Translations under genes and position numbers: made by a program
The notes under the pieces: generated by a model
What the model saw: the letters and a program-made list of their open reading frames with translations, nothing else
Database searches by the model: none
Told to the model about the DNA's origin: nothing
In this document: positions 54,783-64,000 of the stretch, one piece after another
Position numbering within the stretch: the first letter of the stretch is position 1
Layout of the letters: every line of letters begins with the position of its first letter
Assembly (NCBI RefSeq): GCF_905171765.1
Contig: NC_053389.1
Coordinates: 214,960,624-215,024,623, forward strand
Source: Bufo bufo
Lineage: Eukaryota; Chordata; Amphibia; Anura; Bufonidae
DNA length: 64,000 bases
Direction: 5' to 3'

Positions 54783-57731
54783 TCACTGAATGACAGGGGC
54801 TGAACGATCGTTAGTAACTGTTCGCTTCAGTTTAACATGAGCAAAGGGGTTGGTCCTTGAGAAATTAAAGAAATGTGACAATTTTAAGTACAGGAAAACA
54901 TAACATTTTATGTATGTAGAAAGGTTATTAAAGGGGTTGTTCATTTTCTCCCATGCCAGCAATTGCCACAGAATAATAAAAGAACATAAACTCCCATTTC
55001 ATCCCCAGCCACTTCCTGCGCTGCCACTCTGATCCTCCCTGCAGCCATGACCTCATCTTCTTGGTTGCATCGGTGACATGCTATTATACACTAGACACCA
55101 CTGCAGCCAATCACTGACCTCAGCAGTATATACCACAAGACTGCTAAGGCCAGTGATTGGCTGCAGTGTTCAGGTATATTATGCAAGCATGTCTTCGAGG
55201 CAGCCAATCAATCAAAGCCCCGCGGGTAGGATGGGAGTGCTAGCGCTGTAAGTGGCACGGGGTGAAATGGGTGAGTATATATTCTTTTATTATTATTTCG
55301 TGACCTTGCTGGCTTAGGGTACATTTTGTAAAAAGTCACAAAACCCCTTTAAAAGTTTAGAACTATTATTCATATTATTATTACATATTATTATATAAAT
55401 ATTATTATGTACCGTATATATATGTCTAGATTATATTGGGTAACACAGATTTTTGGTAAATACCCTCTGAAGTGCCACCTGGAGTCAAAGGCACATTCCC
55501 TTAGGCGCACTTGCCAATCATCTGTTTGACAGGCTGTGGCGCTTGCAGCTTACTAAGAACGGCGATGTCCATTGGATAACAAATGTCCTTGGTATTGCAG
55601 CCCAGCCCCATTCACTTTAATGGGACTGAGCTGCGCTTAGGCCATGTGGCGGAGGAATGTGACATCACACGGCTTAGGTAGAGGATGCGGCGCTCACTGG
55701 AGCACTGAGGTCTCTTCAAACAGCTGATCAGCAAGTGTGATGGGAGTCGCACTCCCACCGATCAGATACTGATGACCTGTCCTGAGGATAAGTCATCAAT
55801 ATCCTTTCTTCTTAGTTCTGCTTACCTGGAAGGAGATGGTGCTGGGCTTCCAAATTCATTTGCTAACTAAAAAACAGAAGATTCGTGTTATTGGATTGTT
55901 ATATAGTAACATAACAGTATAAGGCTACTTTCACACCTGCGCTTTCCCTTTCCGCTACTGATATCCGTCATAGGATCTCAATACCAGAGGAAAACGCTTT
56001 AGTTTTGTCCCCATTCATTGTCAATGGGGACAAAACTGAACTGAACAGAATGCACAAGAATGCATTCCGTTCTGTTTGGTTGCGTTCCCATGCCGGACAG
56101 AAGAGCGCTGCAAGCAGCGTTTTTGAGTGCGTCATGGGATGCAGTGCAAAACGGATCCAGCATGAAACACAATGTAGTCAATGGTGGCGGATCCGTTTTC
56201 TCAGACACAAAAAAAAACGGATCCGTCCCCATCGACTTACAATGATTTTAGAGACGGATCCATCATGGCTATTTTTAGAGATAAAACAACCGGATCCGTT
56301 CGGAACGGATGTAGACGGTTGTATTATTCTAACAGAAGCGTTTTTGCTGATCCATGGCGAATCCAGCAAAAACGCAGATGTGAAAGTAGCCTAACAGTAT
56401 TTGGATCATCGCACAATCATTTTGAATAGTTACACTTGACAACATTTTTCATTATCTGGGATGTCTCATCGCAGACATTGGTGGCATGTCATTAGGATAT
56501 ACCACCCATATCTGATCAGTGGAGGTCAGGATGTCCACTGCTTTCAGACCGTCACCATTTGGACAATGGTTCATACGCTGGCATTATAGTTCTGGCTACA
56601 AGAAGAGCGCTATCTACTACACACCCTCCGTAAAGGGGGCCTGTCACCACTCCTGACATGTCTGTACTAGTTAATACTTATATTTCTCATGAAATAACAG
56701 TTCTGAAGAATCTATTGTTATAACTCTGCATTGTGTCATTCCTCTGTTATTCCTCCTAAATATTTATGAATAAATTGACAATAGCTGTTATCATTCTCCC
56801 TTGTCAAAGTGGTGTGTTTCTGTACGCTCTGACGCTGTCAGCCGTGATTGAATAGTGTTAGAGAGACACCCCAACTGGAAACACAAGGTTGTCAATATAT
56901 TCATTAATTTCCAGAAGGAATAAAAAAGGAAAGGCATAACACAGAGCTCTAAAAATTATCCAGAATTGTTTCATGAGGAATACAAGTATTTACTAAAATG
57001 GACATGTATCTGATGTCTCGTGTCATGCGTAGGGTAGCTGTAAGTGCTGACAATAAATATCTAGCGATCCCCTTATAACATGCAAGCTCAACAGGTACAT
57101 GAATTCCTGAGGAAGTGGGAGAAAAGAGTGGCGGATCATACCCTTCCCCGCCAATTATTTCAGACAGGAAAAATCCACTTGACATACATGTGTACCCTCA
57201 TAACAGAATCTCCATTACATTATCATCCACATACTTACTTGCACTAGGTCAGGACTGATCATGCTGTACGGCCGCTGGCGGAAGGTGCTTGTGCGAGGTG
57301 AGGGTGTATATCTGACCGCTTCTATCCGGACACTTTCACACTCAGGAATGGACACACCAACTTTATCCAGATTTCCAGTGCTGCTACTGTTTAATTTACT
57401 AAGCGGAAAACTGCAAGAAAGCAAGATCATGTTAGATACAGGTATGAGGATGGATGTTTTTTGGAGGGAGAATCAATGTAACAATCACTAAAAGTAAGTA
57501 ATAAGCAATGACCATCTATTTGGTGGCCATGGCGGTACGGGATTCTTTACAACAGGTTCAAGGCTACTTTTCGCATATCGGTGTTAGGAGTTTTGTCAGT
57601 GCTTTGAGGAGAGGACTCAGATGCAGCACTAAACCCACAAACATCAAAGAATGTCTTACTTTGAGCCATGTTTATCTGTGTTATCTGCGGGTGGAAGAGG
57701 CCGAGTGTAGGAAAATGGGAACCATCCTTTC
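54783..57731 (-). CDS. BAIAP2 (IRSp53)-family protein, last four exons
   Basis: Four exons with GT-AG borders and matching phases are visible: 57660-57731, 57239-57410, 55826-55866 and 54783-54855 (TGA stop at 54783-54785). They encode, in order, the end of an SH3 domain (KGWFPFSYTRPL) and a linker with SSSTGNLDK and FRQRPYSM. LANEFGSPAPSPS and the WH2-like tail TNPFAHVKLKRTVTNDRSAP follow. This order and these motifs match IRSp53 and its paralogues, scaffolds that bend plasma membrane through an N-terminal I-BAR domain and link Rac/Cdc42 to actin. The I-BAR part and the start of SH3 lie beyond the window. SSSTGNL and QRPYS point to BAIAP2, but divergence is high, so BAIAP2L1 or BAIAP2L2 remain possible. 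The exons show no damage. Confidence 0.82.
54928..55352. mobile_element. TTAA-target MITE in intron
   Basis: Ends are TTAAAGGGGTTGTTCATT and, read inward from the right, TTAAAGGGGTTTTGTGAC, with TTAA at both ends. An internal inverted repeat pairs 55102-55128 with 55139-55165 (CTGCAGCCAATCACTG). It lies in the last intron of the BAIAP2-like gene. Confidence 0.65.
55450..55810. repeat. Old interspersed repeat in last intron
   Basis: This stretch contains CCCACCGATCAGATACTGAT and ATGACCTGTCCTGAGGATAA near its right end, motifs I recognise as common in amphibian interspersed repeats. Similar phrases occur at 53680-53950 (GCTGACCTATTCTGAAAATA). No intact ends are seen. Confidence 0.35.
55921..56392. 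mobile_element. hAT-type MITE with 8-bp duplication
   Basis: Inverted ends AGGCTACTTTCACACCTGCG and AGGCTACTTTCACATCTGCG are flanked by AACAGTAT on both sides (55913-55920 and 56393-56400). The 472-bp body contains ACGGATCCGT palindromes and no gene. It lies in an intron of the BAIAP2-like gene. Confidence 0.85.
56628..56885. repeat. Interspersed repeat fragment in intron
   Basis: A segment starting GGGGGCCTGTCACCACTCCT has the appearance of a non-coding amphibian repeat, with no coding sequence and no clear ends. It lies between exons at 55866 and 57239. Confidence 0.3.
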
Positions 57732-57924
57732 CTATCAAGAGAAGAAAAAAAAACAATGTTCCCTTATGTTTTACACACACAATGGACTTCCTGGACACAC
57801 AGAATAATTAATTTATTAGCTTTGCTTTTAGATCCCATCAATGTGCAGTCTATAGACCCTTTGTAAATACATATAGAATTGAGCTGCACAACCTCTGTAG
57901 AGGCCCCGTCATGTGCAGTATGTA

Positions 57925-59422
57925 CAGTCGTGGCCAAAAGTTTTGAGAATTACATAAATATTGGAAATTGGAAAAGTTGCTGCTTAAGTTTTTATAATAG
58001 CAATTTGCATATACTCCAGAATGTTATGAAGAGTGATCAGATCAATTGCATAGTCCTTCTTTGCCATGAAAATTAACTTAATCCCAACAAAACCTTTCCA
58101 CTGCATTTCATTGCTGTCATTAAAGGACCTGCTGAGATAATTTCAGTAATCGTCTTGTTAACTCAGGTGAGAATGTTGACGAGCACAAGGCTTGAGATCA
58201 TTATGTCAGGCTGATTGGGTTAAAATGGCAGACTTGACATGTTAAAAGGAGGGTGATGCTTGAAATCATTGTTCTTCCATTGTTAACCATGCATCATTGC
58301 GTTGGCTACTAAGATTGCACCTCAATCAACAATTTATAGGATCATCAAGAACTTCAAGGAAAGAGGTTCAATTCTTGTTAAGAAGGCTTAAGGGCATCCA
58401 AGAAAGTCCAGCAAGCGCCAGGATCGTCTCCTAAAGAGGATTCAGCTGCGGGATCGGAGTGCCACCAGTGCAGAGCTTGCTCAGGAATGGCAGCAGGCAG
58501 GTGTGAGCGCATCTGCACACACAGTGAGGCGCAGACTTTTGGAAGATGGCCTGGTGTCAAGAAGGGCAGCAAAGAAGCCACTTCTCTCCAAAAAAAACAT
58601 CAGCTACAGATTGATCTTCTGCAGAAAGTTTGGTGAATGGACTGCTGAGGACTGGGGCAAAGTCATATTCTCCGATGAAGCCTCTTTCCGATTGTTTGGA
58701 GCATCTGGAAAAAGGCTTGTCCAGAGAAGAAAAGGTAAGCGCTACCATCAGTCCTGTGTCATGCCAACAGTAAAGCATCCTAAGACCATTCATGTGTGGG
58801 GTTGCTTCTCATCCAAGGGAGTTGGCTCACTCACAATTTTGCCCAAAAACACAGCCATGAATAAAGAATGGTACCAAAACACCCCCCAACAGCAACTTCT
58901 TCCAACAATCCAACAACAGTTTGGTGAAGAACAATGCATTTTCCAGCACGATTGAGCACCGTGCCATAAGGCAAAAGTGATAACTAAGTGGCTCGGGGAC
59001 CAAAACATTGACATTTTGGGTCCATGGCCTGGAAACTCCCCAGATCTTAATCCCATTGAGAACTTGTGGTCAATCCTCAAGAGGCGGGTGGACAAACAAA
59101 AACCCACTAATTCTGACAAACTCCAAGAAGTGATTATGAAAGAATGGGTTGCTATCAGTCAGGAATTGGCCCAGAAGTTGATTGAGAGCATGCCCAGTCG
59201 AATTGCAGAGGTCCTGAAAAAGAAGGGCCAAGACTGCAAATACTGACTCTTTGCATAAATGTCATGTAATTGTCGATAAAAGCCTTTCAAACGCATGAAG
59301 TACGTGTAATTATATTTCACTACATCACAGAAACAACTGAAACAAAGATCTAAAAGCAGTTTAGCAGCAAACTTTGTGAAAACTAATATTTGTGTCATTC
59401 TCAAAACTTTTGGCCACGACTG
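57925..59422 (+). mobile_element. Tc1-like transposon, nearly full length
   Basis: Inverted ends start CAGTCGTGGCCAAAAGTTTT, flanked by TA at 57923-57924 and 59423-59424. The 1498-bp element carries one transposase gene with two stops. It lies in the intron upstream of the SH3-end exon of the BAIAP2-like gene, in the opposite orientation to the gene. Confidence 0.92.
58295..59246 (+). pseudogene. Tc1-like transposase with two stop codons
   Basis: One frame runs through nearly the whole transposase: helix-turn-helix part (IAPQSTIYRIIKNFKERGSI), GHPRKSSKRQDRLL and RRRLLEDGLVSRRAAKK. The catalytic motifs follow: IFSDEASFRLFG (first Asp), VWGCFSSKGVGSL, CIFQHD then APCHKAK (second Asp), and [17 protein letters not shown] (Glu). 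Only two in-frame stops are seen, TAA at 58389-58391 and TGA at 58952-58954, each one transition away from the expected codon. The family start codon was not confirmed. Confidence 0.85.
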
Positions 59423-59528
59423 TACACAGATATTCTTTAGAAGCAATGCTTCTATAGGAGAATACTACGTACATAAGCCAACCAAAGGAACATGATTTTT
59501 CAGAATCTCACACAAAAAGAAAATCATC

Positions 59529-61934
59529 ATCTATATGAAATCAGAGTCATACAGAAGTGCGGTAGAGGTCTCATGTATCTATATGAAATCAGAGTCATAC
59601 AGAAGTACAGTAGAGGCCCTATATATCTATATGAAATCAGAGTCATACAGTACAGTACAGTAGAGATCCTATGCATCTATAAGAAATCAGAGTCATACAG
59701 AAGGACAGTAGAGGTCCTTTGCATCTATATGAAATCAGAGTCATACAGAAGGACAGTAGAGGTTCTATGCATCTATATGAAATCAGAGTCATACAGAGGT
59801 ACAGTAGAGGTTATATGCATCTATATGAAATCAGAGTCATACAGTGGTACAGTAGAGGTCCTATGCATCTATGTGAAATCAGAGTCATACAGAAGTATAG
59901 TAGAGGTCCTATGCATCTATGTGAAATCAGAGTCATACAGAAGTACAGTAGAGGTCCGATGCATCTATGTGAAATCAGAGTCATACAGAAGTACAGTAGA
60001 GGTCCCATGCATCTATATGAAATCAGAGTCCGTCTTATACATCTATGTGAAATCAGAGTCATACAAAGGTACAGTAGAGGTCCTATGTATCTATATGAAA
60101 TCAGAGTCATACAGAAGTACAGTAGAGGTCCTATGCATCTATGTGAAATCAGAGTAATACAGAAGTACAGTAGAGGTCCTATGTATCTACCTGTAAATAA
60201 AATCAGAGTCATTCAAAGATACAGCAGAGGTCTCATGCATCTATATAAAATCAGAGCCATACAGAAGTACAGTAGAGGTCCTATGTATCTATATGAAATC
60301 AAAGTCATACAGAATTACAGTAGAGGACCTAGGCATCTATGTGAAATCAGAATCACTCAGAGGTACAGTAGAGGTCGTATGCATCTATATGAAATCAGAG
60401 TCATGCAGAAGTACAGTAGAGGCCCTATGTATCTATACAAAATCAGAGTCATACGTAGGTACAGTAGAGGTCTCATGCATCTATATGAAATCAGAGTCAT
60501 ACAGAGGTAAAGTAGAGGTCCCATGCATCTATATGAAATCAGAGTCTTACAAAGGTACAGTAGAGGTCCCATGCATCTATATGAATTCAGAGTAATATAG
60601 AGGTACAGTAGAGGTCGTATGCATCTATATAAAATCGAAATCATACAGAAGTACAGTAGAGGCCCTATGTATCTATACGAAATCAGAGTCATACAGAGGT
60701 ACAGTAGAGGTCCCATGCATCTATATGAAATCAGAGTCATACAGAAGTACAGTAGAGGTCCCATGCATCTATATAAAAACAGAGTCATACAGAAGTACAG
60801 TAGATGTTCCATACACCTATATAAAATCAGAGTCATACAGAGGTACAGCAGAGGTCCCATGCATCTATATAAAAACAGTGTCATACAGAAGTACAGTAGA
60901 GGTCCCATGCATCTATATGAAATCAGAGTCCGTCCTATGCATCTTTGTGAAATCAGAGTCATACAGAGGTACACTAGAGGTCCTATGTATCTATATGAAA
61001 TCCCAGTCATACAGAGGTACAGTAGAAGTCTCATGCATCTATATGAAATCAGAGTCATACAGAAGTACAGTAGAGGTCCTATATATCTATATCAAATCAT
61101 AGTCATACAGAAGTACAGTAGAGGTCCTATGCATCTATGTGAAATCAGAGTCATACAGAAGTACAGCAGAGGTCTCATGCATCTATATAACATTAGAGTC
61201 ATATAGAAGTACAGTAGAGGTCCTATGCATCTATGTGAAATCAGAGTCATACAGAGGTACAGTAGAGGTCCCATGCATCTATTGAAATCAGAGTCTGTCC
61301 TATGCATCTATGTGAAATCAGAGTCATACAGAGGTACACTAGAGGTCCTATGTATCTATATGAAATCAGAGTCATACAGAGGTACAGTAGTAGTCTCATG
61401 CATCTATATGAAATCAGAGTCATACAGAGGTACAGTAGAGGTTCTATGCATCTATGTGAAATCAGAATCACACAGAGGTACAGTAGAGGTCCCATGCATC
61501 TATATGAAATCAGAGTCATATAGAGGTACAGTAGAGGTCCTATGCATCTATATGAAATCAGAGTCACACAGAAGTACAGTAGAGGTCCCATGCATCTATA
61601 TGAAATCAGAGTCATATAGAGGTACAGTAGAGGTCCTATGCATCTATATGAAATCAGAGTCATACAGAAGAACAGTAGAGGTCCCATGCATCTATATGAA
61701 ATCAGAGTCATACAGAAGAACAGTAGAGGTCCCATGCATCTATATGAAATCAGAGTCATACAGTGGTACCGTAGATGTCTCATGCATCTATATGAAATCA
61801 GAGTCATACAGAAGTACAGTAGAGGTCCCATGCATCTATATGTAATCAGAGTCATAAAGAAGTACAATAGAGGTCCCATGCATCTATATAAAATCAGAGC
61901 CATTCAGAGGTACAGTAGAAGTCTCATGCATCTA
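59529..61934 (+). repeat. 48-bp satellite, about 50 units
   Basis: The unit is ATGCATCTATATGAAATCAG, then AGTCATACAGAGGTACAGTA, then GAGGTCCC. As 48 is a multiple of three, the units stay in phase and give long open frames on both strands with 16-residue periodicity (for example MHLYEIRVIQRYSRGP). No function is implied. Occasional units are shortened (for example at 60029-60050, 60925-60945 and 61285-61300). The array lies in the intron upstream of the BAIAP2-like exons. Confidence 0.92.
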
Positions 61935-63553
61935 CAGTTGCAAGAAAAAGTATGTGAACCCTTTGGAATGATCTGGATTTCTGCACAAATTGGTCATAAA
62001 ATGTGATCTGATTTTCATCTTAGTCACAACAATAGACAATCACAGTCTGCTTAAACTAATAGCACACAAAGAATTACATGTTACCATGTTTTTATTGAAC
62101 ACACCATGCAAACATTCACTGTGCAGGTGGAAAAAGTATGTGAACCCCTAGACTAATGACATCTCCAAGAGCTAATTGGAGTGAGGTGTCAGCCAATTGG
62201 AGGCCAATCAATGAGATGAGATTGGAGGTGTTGGATACAGCTGCCTTGCCCTATAAAAAACACACACCAGTTCTGGGTTTGCTTTTCACAAGAAGCATTG
62301 CCTGATGTGAATGATGCCTCGCACAAAAGAGCTCTCAGAAGACCTACGATTAAGAATTGTTGACGTGCATAAAGCTGGACAGGGTTATAAAAGTATCTCC
62401 AAAAGCCTTGCTGTTTATCAGTCCACGGTAAGACAAATTGTCTATAAATGGAGAAAGTTTAGCCCTGCTGCTACTTTCCCTAGGAGTGGCCGTCCTGTAA
62501 AGATGACTGCAAGAGCACAGCGCAGACTGCTCAATGAGGTGAAGAAGAATCCTAGAGTGTCAGCTAAAGACTTACAAAAGTCTCTTGCATATGCTAACAT
62601 CCCTGTTAGCAAATCTACGATACGTAAAACACTAAACAAGAATGGATTTCATGGGAGGATACCACAGAGGAAGCCACTGCTGTCCAAAAAAAGCATTGCT
62701 GCACATTTACAGTTTGCACAAGAGCACCTGGATGTTCCACAGCAGTACTGGAAAAATATTCTGGACAGATGAAACCAAAGTTGAGTTGTTTGGAAGAAAC
62801 ACACAACACTATGTGTGGAGAAAAAGAGAAACAGCACACCAACATCAAAACCTCATCCCAACTGTGAAGTATGGTGGTGGGGGCATCATGGTTTGGGGCT
62901 GCTTTGCTGCGTCAGGGCCTGGACGGATTGATATTATCGAAGGAAAAATGAATTCCCAAGTTTATCAAGACATTTTGCAGGAGAACTTAAGCCCATCTGT
63001 CCACCAGCTGAAGCTCAACAGAAGATAGATGTTGCAACAGGACAACGACCCAAAGCATAGAAGTATATTAACAACAGAATGGCTGAAACAGAAGAAAATA
63101 CGCCTTCTGGAGTGGCCCAGTCAGAGTCCTGACCTCAACCCGATTGAGATGCTGTGGCATGACCTCAAGAAAGCGATTCACACCAGACATCCCAAGAATA
63201 TTGCTGAACTGAAATAGTTCTATAAAGAGGAATGGTCAATAATTACTCCTGACCGTTGTGCACGTCTGATCTGCAACTATAGGAAACATTTGGTTGAAGT
63301 TATTGCTGCCAAAGGAGGTTCAACCAGTTATTAAATCCAAGGGTTCACATACTTTTTCCACCTGCACTGTGAATGTTTACCTGGTGTGTTCAATAAAAAC
63401 ATGGTAACATTTAATTCTTTGTGTGTTATTAGTTTAAGCAGACTGTGATTGTCTATTGTTGTGACTTAGATGAAGATCAGATCACATTTTATGACCAATT
63501 TGTGCAGAAATCCATATCATTCCAAAGGGTTCACATACTTTTTCTTGCAACTG
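61935..63553 (+). mobile_element. Tc1-like transposon inside the 48-bp satellite
   Basis: Ends start CAGTTGCAAGAAAAAGTATG, with TA at 61933-61934 and 63554-63555. The satellite stops in mid-unit on the left and resumes in phase on the right (TATAAAATCAGAGTC), so the target can be read exactly. It is the same family as 25699-27320, in the opposite orientation. Confidence 0.93.
62311..63334 (+). pseudogene. Tc1-like transposase, one frameshift and two stops
   Basis: The first frame (62311-62772) starts [20 protein letters not shown] and contains the helix-turn-helix and [16 protein letters not shown] one-base loss near 62755 shifts the frame just before WTDETKVELFGRN with the first catalytic Asp. 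The second frame has GGGGIMVWGCFAASGPG, then a TAG at 63026. LQQDNDPKHRS (second Asp) and [16 protein letters not shown] (Glu) follow, then another TAG near 63215, and the end at 63334. It is slightly less damaged than the copy at 25918-26941. Confidence 0.87.
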
Positions 63554-63555
63554 TA

Positions 63556-63660
63556 TATAAAATCAGAGTCATACAGAGGTACAGTAGAAGTCTCATGCAT
63601 CTACAGTATATAAAATCAGAGTCATACAGAGGTACAGCAGAGGTCTCATGCATCACTACA
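63556..63660 (+). repeat. Continuation of the 48-bp satellite
   Basis: Two more units follow the Tc1 element (AAAATCAGAGTCATACAGAG). The phase fits the unit interrupted at 61934. The array ends near 63655, followed by unique sequence. Confidence 0.88.
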
Positions 63661-63689
63661 AAATGGAACTGTAACACACCCATGTGCAT

Positions 63690-64000
63690 GTTGTCTTAGG
63701 CCTCTTTCACACTTGCGTTGTTGGGATCCGGCATGCACTTCCGTTGCCAGAGGTGCCCGCCGGATCCGGAAAAACGCAAGTGTACTGAAAGCATTTGAAG
63801 ACGGAACCGTCTTCCAAATGCTTTCAGTGTTACTATGGCACCCAGGACGCTATTAAAGTCCTGGTTGCCATAGTAGGAGCGGGGAGCGGGGGAGCGGTAT
63901 ACTTACAGTCCGTGCGGCTCCCCGGGCGCTCCAGAATGACGTCAGAGCGCCCCATGCGCATGGATGACGTGATCCATGCGATCACGTGATCCATGTGCTT
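63690..64000. mobile_element. GC-rich MITE-like repeat, cut by window end
   Basis: It starts TTAGGCCTCTTTCACACTTG, similar to the AGGCTACTTTCACAC end at 55921, and holds two hairpins. 63785-63827 pairs CTGAAAGCATTTG-AGACGG with its inverse, and 63832-63871 pairs ACTATGGCA-CCAGGAC with its inverse. The right end is outside the window. Confidence 0.5.

Noticed and set aside
59492..61903. Long open frames of 120-260 codons with 16-residue repeats on both strands
   Set aside because: They follow from a 48-bp satellite unit without stops. No domain or signal is present, and frames on both strands are equally long.

Overview
The window looks like repeat-rich vertebrate nuclear DNA, most likely from an amphibian (probably a frog). 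Tc1/mariner, hAT, TTAA-target (piggyBac-type), Helitron-like, Penelope-like and chromodomain Ty3/gypsy elements are stacked into one another. Coding density is very low, and the one host gene found has GT-AG introns. The assignment to amphibians is an inference from this repeat mix, not from a species marker. I see no bacterial-type genes, rRNA, tRNA or CRISPR.

Layout. 1-4788: AT-rich, no recognised gene. 4789-8382: a non-autonomous hAT element, a TTAA palindromic MITE and a decayed Tc1 element with mismatched ends. 8389-9222 and 33702-34123 are two halves of one Helitron-like repeat. They are separated by a 24.5-kb insertion bounded by TTAA and by matching CCCCTTAGTGAC ends. Inside it are a dead piggyBac transposase, a small hAT with a perfect 8-bp duplication, a hAT element, a 7.6-kb piggyBac element inside that hAT, a Penelope-like element, two Tc1 elements and a solo LTR. 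34124-36480: a Penelope-type terminal region with a hammerhead motif, a hAT end and a minisatellite. 36486-41710: a chromodomain Ty3/gypsy retrotransposon. 41711-46690: a second Penelope-like element, broken by insertions. 47150-50917: a second hAT element carrying a 38-bp satellite. 50918-54654: no gene recognised, MITE fragments only.

54655-57731 holds the 3' end of a host gene on the minus strand. Four exons have matching splice phases and encode the end of an SH3 domain, a Ser/Pro linker and a WH2-like tail, as in the BAIAP2 (IRSp53) family. Its upstream intron runs off the window and holds two Tc1 elements and a 48-bp satellite of about 50 units.

Function. The only intact mobile-element gene is a 650-residue piggyBac transposase (19557-21509, minus). 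It sits in an element with both TTAA ends, and the three catalytic aspartates and the C-terminal cysteine-rich domain are present. All other transposase and reverse transcriptase genes carry stops, frameshifts or deletions. The most unusual structures are the 24.5-kb nested TTAA insertion, whose empty site can be read from the flanks; an array of blocks in alternating orientation with nine symmetry centres inside the intact piggyBac element; and several hammerhead-ribozyme-like motifs tied to the Penelope-like sequences.
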